From NCBI GenBank assembly GCA_028583415.1, contig CM053266.1:43271758-43335757 (forward strand): DNA of 64,000 nucleotides, written 5' to 3'. Position 1 is the stretch's first letter. Each line of letters opens with the position of its first letter. This DNA comes from Protea cynaroides (taxonomy: Eukaryota > Streptophyta > Magnoliopsida > Proteales > Proteaceae). A program made the translations under genes and the position numbers. The notes beneath the pieces are model-generated. The model was not told the origin of the DNA, made no database searches, and was given only the letters and a program-made list of their open reading frames with translations. Positions 10,722-23,838 of the stretch are shown here, piece after piece.

Positions 10722-11204
10722 TAATATGATTGTTTATATCAAAGTAATAGTTTGATTAAGTTTTGAATATTTTGTGCTCTTAATAAAGCATGTGTTTATT
10801 TTATTTTTATTTTTTTGACAACTTTATTCCTATTATGGCCAATACAAAGTCAAACTTGTGTGGAAATTATACTTATTGATAGTGTTTTTTATTTATGAAG
10901 TTTGTATTATTTCATCTACCTTTATCAAAAAAAAAAAAAAAAAAAAGGTATTATTTGATCAAAGTAAAAGGTAAAATAAAAAAAATCTTGATCTAGATGT
11001 GTTTTTTTAGAGTAAACTTTATCCTAATGGTCAATAGAGAGTCATATTGGTTGAAACTAATTCAATTGATAGAGATTTTTGAAGAAGCTAGACCTTACGT
11101 TATTTCTTACGATCAATATGTTGGTCCATTTTGTTCTTGGAAATTCGGTGAAATGATTGAAACTATGATTTTTCATCAATTTTATCAACTTTGGTTCATA
11201 CTAA

Positions 11205-11366
11205 ATGCTCCGTTTGTTTCGTTGTAAAATTTTACGTATAACATTTTGTATGTAAAAATAGAATTTCAATGTTTATTTCCTAGGGATAAAATGAAAACAA
11301 ATTTTGAAATTTTTTTTTATATATAAAATATTACACGTAAAATTTTACGTTGAAACAAACAGAGCA
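11205..11366. mobile_element. Tourist-like MITE, unit 2 (internally deleted)
   Basis: Same site, TIRs and TAA duplication as in unit 1, but only 162 bp: about 54 bp of the interior is missing relative to the other units. Confidence 0.72.
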
Positions 11367-11705
11367 TAAGTTGCAAATATTGGTAGTTTGACTCTAGTTT
11401 AACCAAGTTCATCTTATCACCATTTAGAAAGAATTCTTAACTCCATCCACCTTGAAGCAGGTCATGACAAAATCTAATAAGAGCTGACACAAAATTAACA
11501 TAAGCCATTGCAATGGCAAGCTTGGATTCCATAAAATTATTGGCATAATGAAGAGCAATCTACCTCAAATTGAAGGCCTAAATAAGAACCAAAAGAAACA
11601 AAAACCCTGATTTCCAAGTCCAAAGGTCCGATAGAGATGTAGAGTGGTGGTGGATGCTATGTTGGGCTTTTTATTCTTCTTCTTCTACTTCTTGTTATAG
11701 GTTGT

Positions 11706-11987
11706 TTGATGGAGAGATTTGGAAGGATAAGGGCCTGGTTTATGGATAAAACCAGATCGGAACATGTCTTGCTAGGGAATATTAGAGGAATCGGTGGGGT
11801 TAGGGTTTCGGTCGGAATAAGGGACCAGTTGAAGCCAATCAAGAAGAGACGATCCTCCATTGCTAAGTCCAACCTATCAAACCTCGAGTCTCAAGAGGAA
11901 CAGAAACAGAAACTCCGAGAGGAAGAAGGTGATATAGACAGTCCCGTGACGAAGGATGCTAGACAGTTAGTTCAAGTATTAGGATGA
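11706..11987 (+). pseudogene. Short unknown ORF, unit 2 (original start followed by stop)
   Basis: Homologue of the 99 aa ORF of the other units. The usual ATG is immediately followed by TAG (near 11637-11642). A CTG-site change near 11858 also shifts the frame so that the 3' part reads to a later stop. Not recognised. Confidence 0.3.
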
Positions 11988-12244
11988 GAAAGAATAAATT
12001 GGTTAAGTCATTTTTTTTTTCCTCTTTCAAACACCGCTTTGTTCAGAGTAGTTGGTGCAATTTCTTGAAACATAGAGTATCACATTGTATTTAATGATTT
12101 GTTTAGGCGAGGTCCACATAATTTTTTCTTTTTTTTTTTAAGGTGTGAAAATTTTCACTTTTCTTCCTTTTAGCTAGTCTCCCTTGCAATCAAACAAAGC
12201 CTAAAGTTTTGGCCACCGGATGTGGATTTGCACCACGTTGAATT

Positions 12245-12799
12245 TAAGGGTGCAAGTTTTACCCTCGACAATCCGAACCCGCCCGGGCCAGCCCCGAACC
12301 CCGGCAGGGTTGAACTGGCCCGAACCCCGGACGTGGCTGGGTTAGGGTTGACCCCGGGTTGAACCTAGCCCAATCCGACCCGTATATATTTGAATATATT
12401 TATAAATATATGTATGATTTGTATTTGTTCCTTGTTAAACACTTAAACTGATTTGGTTTGTATCCGTTAAGTTCTTAAAAGAATATCATAGGTTGCTTGT
12501 ATTTGTCATATGTTTTAAGTTGTAATTGTTATTTGATATTTTGTTGTATATTTAGGGTCAATCGGGGTCAATCTAACCTTGAATCGGGGTTAATTAGGGT
12601 TGACTTGGCCCAACCCGGCCCTATCGGGGGTCAATCGGGCAAGGTTAGGGTTAGGCCCAACCCTGTCGGGGTCGGGGTTAGGGTTATACATTTCCGACCT
12701 CGGCGGGGGTTGGGTTGGGTTAGGGTTAAGTTTCAATAGTCGGGGGTTGGGGTTAGGGTTTTAGAAAACCCAGCCCAACCCGGCCCTGTTGCAGCCCTA
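12245..12799. mobile_element. Non-autonomous hAT element, unit 2
   Basis: Same element and GTTGAATT target duplication (12237-12244, 12800-12807) as unit 1. Many CAG/CTG positions of the cleaner copies read CGG/CCG or carry indels here. Confidence 0.78.
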
Positions 12800-13965
12800 G
12801 TTGAATTGCATCGCTCATTGGATATGTGCAATAATTTGTATAGCACAATATTACATAAATATGTTGAGAAGAAGGAAATATATATTATTTAAGATCGAGA
12901 ATAGCATGGATAAGTGCCAACCAAAAACATGTTTATGTAATATTGTGCTATACACCAACCAAAGCTTGGTGTCTCATGACCTCTTTGGTGTTAGTCTTTT
13001 AGTTTTTACCAACCTAAAACTCCATTGTCTTTTTCTTCCGAAAGAGTATCGAAAAAGTATGTTTTTGGACACAATTTCTCTTTAAAATGGGTAAAGTCCG
13101 TACATGATTTTTATTCTAAAATTCCATAGTCGTTCCATTGGTAGAAATTCCATAGTGCGAAATCGGTATGGAAAATTGAGTGGCGTTGGAGTCCGGATCA
13201 CTTGCACTTACTCTTCTAGTACGCTCTTTGGACGACAAGTATCCTAGGGAGTTAATCAATTCAACAAAGTGTATTATATCATTCAAAATAAATTCAAGTA
13301 AGTGCAAGTGATCCGGACTCGAGTCGGAGACAATGCAATTTGCCTGTTGGTTCATTATCTTCTCATTTGACATGTAAGCTTACAAATGCTAACCGCCATT
13401 TGGTTGATCTTGGAATTTGCCTAGTGGGCATGACAGAGCATACAATTAGGATGAGGTCGTGTGAGATTTGATTAGGATCCACTACTTTTAGAATGAAAAT
13501 CAGTTATAGATTTTTTGATTCCTCTATCTCCGGATGCACCGATACATATATTTGTAGTGTGAGGAACAATATATGTCTTTTTTTTTTTTTTTTTGTTAAG
13601 GGGAGCAATATATATATATTTCTAATTTTGGGATATCTTAATTACATGAATTCTCATATCTTTTTCATTATGCCCACTTTTAGCATGGAAAGATAATGAG
13701 AATTCATGTACAGACTTATCCCATTTTATAGAGAAATTGTGTCCAGATACGTAGAGATGGACATGCCGCCCGTATTAAAAAAATATAAAAATAAAAAACC
13801 CACAATCTCGTGTTAGGATACATACGGATGGACGTGCCCACTATTATGTCCGGATACATACGGATGGACATGCCGTCTTGTATGAAACATATATTGTCTC
13901 CTCTATTCTTATAAATACCAGTTAGAAAAGGAACACATGCATGACCAGAGCACACGAAAACAACC

Positions 13966-15668
13966 ATGGCAGCTTCGTCCGGTTCCTTCACCTTCTCCAT
14001 CCTCATCATCACCTCTCTTCTCCTCCCAATCTCTTCCAACTCCTCTCCACTTGAGCTCACCGGAACAGCAGCAAGACACTATCCCTAAATCCGATGTAGA
14101 TCTTCTTGAGTTTCCTCTAAATTTAGAGTACTTGGAAGCCGAGTTCTTCCTCCGGGGAGCTTTGGGATATGGTTTAGATTCGGTAGCTCCTAACTTAACC
14201 CTGGGAGGCCCACCACCAATCGGCGCAAGGAAGGCGAATCTGGACCCTTTGATCCGTGATATTATCACCCAGTTTGCATACCAGGAGGTTGGACATTTAA
14301 GGTTCGTCATCTTCATTCATGGTTTCTCATCAACTGTTGTTTTGATTCGTTTTTCTCTTCAATTTCCTTTAAAAAAAATGACATCCGATATTATATATAC
14401 ACATTGCGGGGCCATTAAGAGAACAGTTCCGAGGATTCCGAGGCCATTGTTAGACTTGAGTGCGAAATCTTTTGCTAATGTGATTGATAAGGCATTTGGC
14501 CACAGCTTGAATCCACCGTTTGATCCTTATGCTAATGGAATCAACTTCTTGATTGCCTCATACCTTGTTCCTTACGTTGGACTCACGGGATACGTAGGAG
14601 CTAACCCTCGCCTCACCGGGAGTAGCTTCTAAAAGGGTAAGAAGAACAGTACACATTCATAACAAAAACCGTCTTTCTTACGGACACCTATCTATCTTTG
14701 TTCATATTGGCGTGGGTCCCACAACCCATAGACGATGATCGAATACCCAGGACGGGTAAGCAGGCGTTTCAAGTGAGCCGGCCTCAAAATGGAATTCAGT
14801 TCACAAAATCACGGAACCCATCTTCCTCGACGAGGGAAGTTTATCTCTCCCACACGGTAATCATCCCACCCTTTTGGGAAGCGTGAATGGAGGTGTAAAA
14901 GACCCACTTCGGTGTGTGGAATCCACATTCATCAACCCCTCTCAAGAGGGTGGGGTGGTTACTATGTGGATAGAGGATTTGGACTCATCGTCCATTGGGT
15001 GTGGGATTTGAGTATTTTGGACCATCTACGTGTATATGTACTTTCCATAGGATCCTATCCCTGTCGATGTGGTGTGAGAGCCACTGGATATAGATGGTGA
15101 TGGAATCTCAAAAAAGATACGGTACATGTTGGTGAAATATTCTCGTCTCAGGGGATTCATTTCTCAAGTATGAAATCCATTTTATATGAACGGTGATAGG
15201 GTCTCATGGAAAGTACTCGTATATGTAGTTCAATTTTTTTTTCTTTTGTCATTTTAATCCAAATGTCATGTTGTGATGATGCAGCTTGTTCTTTGGGCTC
15301 CTTGGAGTGGAATCAGCCCAAGATGCCGTGATTAGAGCTTTGCTATACCAACAAGCCCAATTGACAGTAAAGCCATATGGAATAACAGTTGCAGAGTTCA
15401 CCAATAAGATTTCAGAACTAAGGAACCAACTGGGGCATGCAGGCATAAAAGATGAAGGCATTATTGTTCCCCCTAACTTGGGTGCTGAAGGAAAAATTGC
15501 TGGCAATATAATTGTTGGAAATGAGTATTCTATTTCATACGATAGGACTCCTGAAGAAATATTGAGGATTGTCTATGGAAGTGGTGATGAACATGTACCT
15601 GGTGGTTTCTATCCTCAAGGGGGGCAACCGGGACGATTGCTAAATCTTATCTTGGCCACAAAGAATAA
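13966..15668 (+). pseudogene. PCC13-62-like, copy D (frameshifts and altered acceptor as assembled)
   Basis: Exon equivalents: 13966-14301 (336 nt), 14410-14636 (227 nt) and 15285-15668 (384 nt). Exon 1 has an extra base at CCACTTGAGC (CCACTGAGC elsewhere), so the reading frame ends soon after the signal peptide. The intron 1 acceptor reads TTGCGG instead of TTGCAG, removing the AG. Exon 2 has an extra base at CTCACCGGGAG (CTCACTGGAG elsewhere). Exon 3 starts CTTGTTCTTTGGG instead of CTTGTTGCTGGG and ends with further small insertions. Nearly every lesion lies at a CAG or CTG of the intact copy, hinting at a technical cause. Confidence 0.85.
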
Positions 15669-16152
15669 TAATATGATTGTTTATATCAAAGTAATAGTTT
15701 GATTAAGTTTTGAATATTTTGTGCTCTTAATAAAGCATGTGTTTATTTTATTTTTATTTTTTTGACAACTTTATTCCTATTATGGCCAATACAAAGTCAA
15801 ACTTGTGTGGAAATTATACTTATTGATAGTGTTTTTTATTTATGAAGTTTGTATTATTTCATCTACCTTTATCAAAAAAAAAAAAAAAAAAAAAGGTATT
15901 ATTTGATCAAAGTAAAAGGTAAAATAAAAAAAATCTTGATCTAGATGTGTTTTTTTAGAGTAAACTTTATCCTAATGGTCAATAGAGAGTCATATTGGTT
16001 GAAACTAATTCAATTGATAGAGATTTTTGAAGAAGCTAGACCTTACGTTATTTCTTACGATCAATATGTTGGTCCATTTTGTTCTTGGAAATTCGGTGAA
16101 ATGATTGAAACTATGATTTTTCATCAATTTTATCAACTTTGGTTCATACTAA

Positions 16153-16367
16153 ATGCTCCGTTTGTTTCGTTGTAAAATTTTACGTATAACATTTTGTATG
16201 TAAAAATAGAATTTCAATGTTTATTTCCTAGGGATAAAATATAACGATCTCTACAAGGGATGGAAAAGGAACTTTGTCTTTGGTTACCAACTGAAAACAA
16301 ATTTTGAAATTTTTTTTTTATATATAAAATATTACACGTAAAATTTTACGTTGAAACAAACAGAGCA
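16153..16367. mobile_element. Tourist-like MITE, unit 3
   Basis: A 215 bp copy at the same site with TAA flanks. TIRs share GTAAAATTTTACG. Confidence 0.75.
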
Positions 16368-16638
16368 TAAGTTGCAAATATTGGTAGTTTGACTCTAGTT
16401 TAACCAAGTTCATCTTATCACCATTTAGAAAGAATTCTTAACTCCATCCACCTTGAAGCAGGTCATGACAAAATCTAATAAGAGCTCACACAAAATTAAC
16501 ATAAGCCATTGCAATGGCAAGCTTGGATTCCATAAAATTATTGGCATAATGAAGAGCAATCTACCTCAAATTGAAGGCCTAAATAAGAACCAAAAGAAAC
16601 AAAAACCCTGATTTCCAAGTCCAAAGGTCACGATAGAG

Positions 16639-16989
16639 ATGAAGAGTGGTGGTGGATGCCATGTTGGGCTTTTTATTCTTCTTCTTCTACTTCTTGTTAT
16701 AGGTTGTTTGATGGAGAGATTTGGAAGGATAAGGGCCTGGTTTATGGATAAAACCAGATCGGAACATGTCTTGCTAGGGAATATTAGAGGAATCGGTGGG
16801 GTTAGGGTTTCGGTCGGAATAAGGGACCAGTTGAAGCCAATCAAGAAGAGACGATCCTCACCTGCTAAGTCCAACCTATCAAACCTCGAGTCTCAAGAGG
16901 AACAGAAGCAAAAACTCCGAGAGGAAGAAGGTGATATAGACAAGTCTGTGACGAAGGATGCTAGACAGTTAGTTCAAGTATTAGGATGA
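16639..16989 (+). CDS. Short unknown ORF, unit 3 (116 aa frame)
   Basis: Same ORF as in the other units, but one extra base at a CTG site (near 16860) lets the frame run on to a Glu/Lys-rich tail and a later stop. The other units and the decayed relic lack this base, so the 99 aa version is likelier to be original. Hydrophobic segment at residues about 9-23. Function unknown. Confidence 0.3.
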   Translation: MKSGGGCHVGLFILLLLLLVIGCLMERFGRIRAWFMDKTRSEHVLLGNIRGIGGVRVSVGIRDQLKPIKKRRSSPAKSNLSNLESQEEQKQKLREEEGDIDKSVTKDARQLVQVLG

Positions 16990-17246
16990 GAAAGAATAAA
17001 TTGGTTAAGTCATTTTTTTTTTCCTCTTTCAAACACCGCCTGTTTACAGTAGTTGGTGCAATTTCTTGAAACATAGAATATCACATTGTATTTAATGATT
17101 TGTTTAGGCGAGGTCCACATAATTTTTTCTTTGTTTTTTTAAGGTGTGAAAATTTTCACTTTTCTTCCTTTTAGCTAGTCTCCCTTGCAATCAAACAAAG
17201 CCTAAAGTTTTGGCCACCTGGATGTGGATTTGCACCACGTTGAATT

Positions 17247-17799
17247 TAAGGGTGCAAGTTTTACCCTGACAATCCGAACCCGCCAGGCCAGCCCGAACCC
17301 CGGGCGGGGTTGAACCTGGCCCGAACCCCGACGGGCCGGGTTAGGGTTGACCCCCGGGTTGAACCTAGCCCAATCCGACCCCCGTATATATTTGAATATA
17401 TTTATAAATATATGTATGATTTGTATTTGTTCCTTGTTAAACACTTAAACTGATTTGGTTTGTATCTGTTAAGTTCTTAAAAGAATATCATAGGTTGCTT
17501 GTATTTGTCATATGTTTTAAGTTGTAATTGTTATTTGATATTTTGTTGTATATTTAGGGTCAATCAGGGTCAATCTAACCTTGAATCAGGGTTAATTAGG
17601 GTTGACTTGGCCCAACCCGGCCCTATCAGGGTCAATCAGGGCAGGTTAGGGTTAGGCCCAACCCTGTCAGGGTCAGGGTTAGGGTTATACATTTTCTGAC
17701 CCTGGCAGGGTTGGGCTGGGTTAGGGTTAAGTTTCAATAGTCAGGGTTGGGGTTAGGGTTTTAGAAAACCCAGCCCAACCCGGCCCTGTTGCAGCCCTA
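17247..17799. mobile_element. Non-autonomous hAT element, unit 3
   Basis: 553 bp with the GTTGAATT duplication at 17239-17246 and 17800-17807. Same insertion as in the other units. Confidence 0.78.
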
Positions 17800-18966
17800 G
17801 TTGAATTGCATCGCTCATTGGATATGTGCAATAATTTGTATAGCACAATATTACATAAATATGTTGAGAAGAAGGAAATATATATTATTTAAGATCGAGA
17901 ATAGCATGGATAAGTGCCAACCAAAAACATGTTTATGTAATATTGTGCTATACACCAACCAAAGCTTGGTGTCTCATGACCTCTTTGGTGTTAGTCTTTT
18001 AGTTTTTACCAACCTAAAACTCCATTGTCTTTTTCTTCTGAAAGAGTATCGAAAAAGTATGTTTTTGGACACAATTTCTCTTTAAAATGGGTAAAGTCTG
18101 TACATGATTTTTATTCTAAAATTCCATAGTTGTTCCATTGGTAGAAATTCCATAGTGCGAAATCAGTATGGAAAATTGAGTGGCGTTGGAGTCCGGATCA
18201 CTTGCACTTACTCTTCTAGTACGCTCTTTGGACGACAAGTATCCTAGGGAGTTAATCAATTCAACAGTGTATTATATCATTCAAAATAAATTCAAGTAAG
18301 TGCAAGTGATCCGGACTCGAGTCGGAGACAATGCAATTTGCCTGTTGGTTCATTATCTTCTCATTTGACATGTAAGCTTACAAATGCTAACTGCCATTTG
18401 GTTGATCTTGGAATTTGCCTAGTGGGCATGACAGAGCATACAATTAGGATGAGTGCTGTGAGATTTGATTAGGATCCACTACTTTTAGAATGAAAATCAG
18501 TTATAGATTTTTTGATTCCTCTATCTCCGGATGCACCGATACATATATTTGTAGTGTGAGGAACAATATATGTCTTTTTTTTTTTCTTTTTTTTGTTAAG
18601 GGGGAGCAATATATATATATTTCTAATTTTGGGATATCTTAATTACATGAATTCTCATATCTTTTTCATTATGCCCACTTTTAGCATGGAAAGATAATGA
18701 GAATTCATGTACAGACTTATCCCATTTTATAGAGAAATTGTGTCCAGATACGTAGAGATGGACATGCCGCACTGTATTAAAAAATATAAAAATAAAAAAC
18801 CCACAATCTCGTGTTAGGATACATACAGATGGACGTGCCCACTATTATGTCTGGATACATACAGATGGACATGCCGTCTTGTATGAAACATATATTGTCT
18901 CCTCTATTCTTATAAATACCGGTTAGAAAAGGAACACATGCATGACCAGAGCACACGAAAACAACC

Positions 18967-20669
18967 ATGGCAGCTTCGTCCAGTTCCTTCACCTTCTCCA
19001 TCCTCATCATCACCTCTCTTCTCCTCCCAATCTCTTCCAACTCCTCTCCACCGAGCTCACCGGAACAGCGACAAGACACTATCCCTAAATCCGATGTAGA
19101 TCTTCTTGAGTTTCCTCTAAATTTAGAGTACTTGGAAGCCGAGTTCTTCCCTCCGGGGAGCTTTGGGATATGGTTTAGATTCGGTAGCTCCTAACTTAAC
19201 CCTGGGAGGCCCACCACCAATCGGCGCAAGGAAGGCGAATCTGGACCCTTTGATCCGTGATATTATCACCCAGTTTGCATACCAGGAGGTTGGACATTTA
19301 AGGTTCGTCATCTTCATTCATGGTTTCTCATCAATCTGTTGTTTTGATTCGTTTTTCTCTTCAATTTCCTTTTTAAAAAAAATGACATCCGATATTATAT
19401 ATACACATTGCGGGGCCATTAAGAGAACAGTTCCAGGATTCCAGAGGCCATTGTTAGACTTGAGTGCGAAATCTTTTGCTAATGTGATTGATAAGGCATT
19501 TGGCCACAGCTTGAATCCACCGTTTGATCCTTATGCTAATGGAATCAACTTCTTGATTGCCTCATACCTTGTTCCTTACGTTGGACTCACGGGATACGTA
19601 GGAGCTAACCCTCGCCTCCTTTGGAGTAGCTTCTAAAAGGGTAAGAAGAACAGTACACATTCATAACAAAAACCGTCTTTCTTACGGACACCTATCTATC
19701 TTTGTTCATATTGGCGTGGGTCCCACAACCCATAGACGATGATCGAATACCCGCACGGGTAAACAGGCGTTTCAAGTGAGCCGGCCTCAAAATGGAATTC
19801 AGTTCACAAAATCACGGAACCCATCTTCCTCGACGAGGGAAGTTTATCTCCCCACTGGTAATCATCCCACCCTTTTTGGGAACTGTGAATGGAGGTGTAA
19901 AAGACCCACTTCTGGTGTGTGGAATCCACATTCATCAACCCCTCTCAAGAGGGTGGGGTGGTTACTATGTGGATAGAGGATTTGGACTCATCGTCCATTG
20001 GGTGTGGGATTTGAGTATTTTGGACCATCTACGTGTATATGTACTTTCCATAGGATCCTATCACTGTCGATGTGGTGTGAGACCCACTGGATATAGATGG
20101 TGATGGAATCTCAAAAAAGATACGGTGCATGTTGGTGAAATATTCTCGTCTCAAGGGATTCATTTCTCAAGTATGAAATCCATTTTATATGAACGGTGAT
20201 AGGGTCTCATGGAATGTACTCGTATATGTAGTTCAATTTTTTTTTCTTTTGTCATTTTAATCCAAATGTCATGTTGTGATGATGCAGCTTGTTGCTGGGC
20301 TCCTTGGAGTGGAATCAGCCCAAGATGCCGTGATTAGAGCTTTACTATACCAACAAGCCCAATTGACAGTAAAAGCCATATGGAATAACAGTTGCAGAGT
20401 TCACCAATAAGATTTCAGAACTAAGGAACCAACTGGGGCATGCAGGCATAAAAGATGAAGGCATTATTGTTCCCCCTAACTTGGGTGCTGAAGGAAAAAT
20501 TGCTGGCAATATAATTGTTGGAAATGAGTATTCTATTTCATACGATAGGACTCCTGAAGAAATATTGAGGATTGTCTATGGAAGTGGTGATGAACATGTA
20601 CCTGGTGGTTTCTATCCTCAAGGGGGCAACGGGACGATTGCTAAATCTTATCTTGGCCACAAAGAATAA
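18967..20669 (+). pseudogene. PCC13-62-like, copy E (frameshifts and altered acceptor as assembled)
   Basis: Exon equivalents: 18967-19302 (336 nt), 19414-19640 (227 nt) and 20288-20669 (382 nt). Exon 1 has an extra base in TTCCCTCCGGGG (TTCCTCTGGGG elsewhere) just after the EYLEAEFF motif. The intron 1 acceptor is TTGCGG rather than TTGCAG. Exon 2 has CCTCCTTTGGAG where others read CCTCACTGGAG. Exon 3 gains an A at AGTAAAAGCC. The rest matches F closely. As in C and D, most changes are at CAG/CTG; the exon 3 lesion is a homopolymer length change, another typical long-read error class. Confidence 0.85.
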
Positions 20670-21153
20670 TAATATGATTGTTTATATCAAAGTAATAGTT
20701 TGATTAAGTTTTGAATATTTTGTGCTCTTAATAAAGCATGTGTTTATTTTATTTTTATTTTTTTGACAACTTTATTCCTATTATGGCCAATACAAAGTCA
20801 AACTTGTGTGGAAATTATACTTATTGATAGTGTTTTTTATTTATGAAGTTTGTATTATTTCATCTACCTTTATCAAAAAAAAAAAAAAAAAAAAAGGTAT
20901 TATTTGATCAAAGTAAAAGGTAAAATAAAAAAAATCTTGATCTAGATGTGTTTTTTTAGAGTAAACTTTATCCTAATGGTCAATAGAGAGTCATATTGGT
21001 TGAAACTAATTCAATTGATAGAGATTTTTGAAGAAGCTAGACCTTACGTTATTTCTTACGATCAATATGTTGGTCCATTTTGTTCTTGGAAATTCGGTGA
21101 AATGATTGAAACTATGATTTTTCATCAATTTTATCAACTTTGGTTCATACTAA

Positions 21154-21369
21154 ATGCTCCGTTTGTTTCGTTTGTAAAATTTTACGTATAACATTTTGTA
21201 TGTAAAAATAGAATTTCAATGTTTATTTCCTAGGGATAAAATATAACGATCTCTACAAGGGATGGAAAAGGAACTTTGTCTTTGGTTACCAACTGAAAAC
21301 AAATTTTGAAATTTTTTTTTTATATATAAAATATTACACGTAAAATTTTACGTTGAAACAAACAGAGCA
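21154..21369. mobile_element. Tourist-like MITE, unit 4
   Basis: A 216 bp copy with TAA flanks at the same unit position. Confidence 0.75.
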
Positions 21370-21640
21370 TAAGTTGCAAATATTGGTAGTTTGACTCTAG
21401 TTTAACCAAGTTCATCTTATCACCATTTATAAAGAATTCTTAACTCCATCCACCTTGAAGCAGGTCATGACAAAATCTAATAAGAGCTCACACAAAATTA
21501 ACATAAGCCATTGCAATGGCAAGCTTGGATTCCATAAAATTATTGGCATAATGAAGAGCAATCTACCTCAAATTGAAGGCCTAAATAAGAACCAAAAGAA
21601 ACAAAAACCCTGATTTCCAAGTCCAAAGGTCACGATAGAG

Positions 21641-21991
21641 ATGAAGAGTGGTGGTGGATGCCATGTTGGGCTTTTTTATTCTTCTTCTTCTACTTCTTGT
21701 TATAGGTTGTTTGATGGAGAGATTTGGAAGGATAAGGGCCTGGTTTATGGATAAAACCAGATCGGAACATGTCTTGCTAGGGAATATTAGAGGAATCGGT
21801 GGGGTTAGGGTTTCGGTCGGAATAAGGGACCAGTTGAAGCCAATCAAGAAGAGACGATCCTCACTGCTAAGTCCAACCTATCAAACCTCGAGTCTCAAGA
21901 GGAACAGAAACAGAAACTCCGAGAGGAAGAAGGTGATATAGACAGTCCTGTGACGAAGGATGCTAGACAGTTAGTTCAAGTATTAGGATGA
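21641..21991 (+). pseudogene. Short unknown ORF, unit 4 (frame broken)
   Basis: Homologue of the 99 aa ORF with one extra T in the run near 21672, so the start and the basic C-terminal part lie in different frames. Not recognised. Confidence 0.3.
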
Positions 21992-22246
21992 GAAAGAATA
22001 AATTGGTTAAGTCATTTTTTTTTCCTCTTCCAAACACCCCTGTTTACAGTAGTTGGTGCAATTTCTTGAAACATAGAATATCACATTGTATTTAATGATT
22101 TGTTTAGGCGAGGTCCACATAATTTTTTCTTTGTTTTTTTAAGGTGTGAAAATTTTCACTTTTCTTCCTTTTAGCTAGTCTCCCTTGCAATCAAACAAAG
22201 CCTAAAGTTTTGGCCACCTGGATGTGGATTTGCACCACGTTGAATT

Positions 22247-22801
22247 TAAGGGTGCAAGTTTTACCCTGACAATCCGAACCCGCCCAGGCCAGCCCTGAAC
22301 CCTGGCAGGGTTGAACCTGGCCCGAACCCTGACAGGGCTGGGTTAGGGTTGACCCCCTGGGTTGAACCTAGCCCAATCCGACCCTGTATATATTTGAATA
22401 TATTTATAAATATATGTATGATTTGTATTTGTTCCTTGTTAAACACTTAAACTGATTTGGTTTGTATCTGTTAAGTTCTTAAAAGAATATCATAGGTTGC
22501 TTGTATTTGTCATATGTTTTAAGTTGTAATTGTTATTTGATATTTTGTTGTATATTTAGGGTCAATCAGGGTCAATCTAACCTTGAATCAGGGTTAATTA
22601 GGGTTGACTTGGCCCAACCCGGCCCTATCAGGGTCAATCAGGGCAGGTTAGGGTTAGGCCCAACCCTGTCAGGGTCAGGGTTAGGGTTATACATTTTCTG
22701 ACCCTGGCAGGGTTGGGCTGGGTTAGGGTTAAGTTTCAATAGTCAGGGTTGGGGTTAGGGTTTTAGAAAACCCAGCCCAACCCGGCCCTGTTGCAGCCCT
22801 A
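22247..22801. mobile_element. Non-autonomous hAT element, unit 4
   Basis: 555 bp with the GTTGAATT duplication at 22239-22246 and 22802-22809. This copy has the clean CAGGG/CCCTG versions of the G/C-rich blocks. Confidence 0.78.
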
Positions 22802-23833
22802 GTTGAATTGCATCGCTCATTGGATATGTGCAATAATTTGTATAGCACAATATTACATAAATATGTTGAGAAGAAGGAAATATATATTATTTAAGATCGA
22901 GAATAGCATGGATAAGTGCCAACCAAAAACATGTTTATGTAATATTGTGCTATACACCAACCAAAGCTTGGTGTCTCATGACCTCTTTGGTGTTAGTCTT
23001 TTAGTTTTTACCAACCTAAAACTCCATTGTCTTTTTCTTCTGAAAGAGTATCGAAAAAGTATGTTTTTGGACACAATTTCTCTTTAAAATGGGTAAAGTC
23101 TGTACATGATTTTTATTCTAAAATTCCATAGTCGTTCCATTGGTAGAAATTCCATAGTGCGAAATCAGTATGGAAAATTGAGTGGCGTTGGAGTCCGGAT
23201 CACTTGCACTTACTCTTCTAGTACGCTCTTTGGACGACAAGTATCCTAGGGAGTTAATCAATTCAACAGTGTATTATATCATTCAAAATAAATTCAAGTA
23301 AGTGCAAGTGATCCGGACTCGAGTCGGAGACAATGCAATTTGCCTGTTGGTTCATTATCTTCTCATTTGACATGTAAGCTTACAAATGCTAACTGCCATT
23401 TGGTTGATCTTGGAATTTGCCTAGTGGGCATGACAGAGCATACAATTAGGATGAGTGCTGTGAGATTTGATTAGGATCCACTACTTTTAGAATGAAAATC
23501 AGTTATAGATTTTTTGATTCCTCTATCTCCGGATGCACCGATACATATATTTGTAGTGTGAGGAACAATATATGTCTTTTTTTTTCTTTTTTTTTTGTTA
23601 AGGGGAGCAATATATATATATTTCTAATTTTGGGATATCTTAATTACATGAATTCTCATATCTTTTTCATTATGCCCACTTTTAGCATGGAAAGATAATG
23701 AGAATTCATGTACAGACTTATCCCATTTTATAGAGAAATTGTGTCCAGATACGTAGAGATGGACATGCCGCACTGTATTAAAAAATATAAAAATAAAAAA
23801 CCCACAATCTCGTGTTAGGATACATACAGATGG

Positions 23834-23838
23834 ACGTG
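23834..23838 (+). promoter_or_regulatory. ACGTG core in the promoter repeat of copy F
   Basis: Within GATGGACGTGCCC, about 134 bp upstream of the ATG. ACGTG is the core of ABA-response elements. It occurs in C-G but not in A or B, where the same repeat reads GGACAT. The flanks (GCC) do not fit the best ABRE consensus, so this is a weak candidate. Confidence 0.3.
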
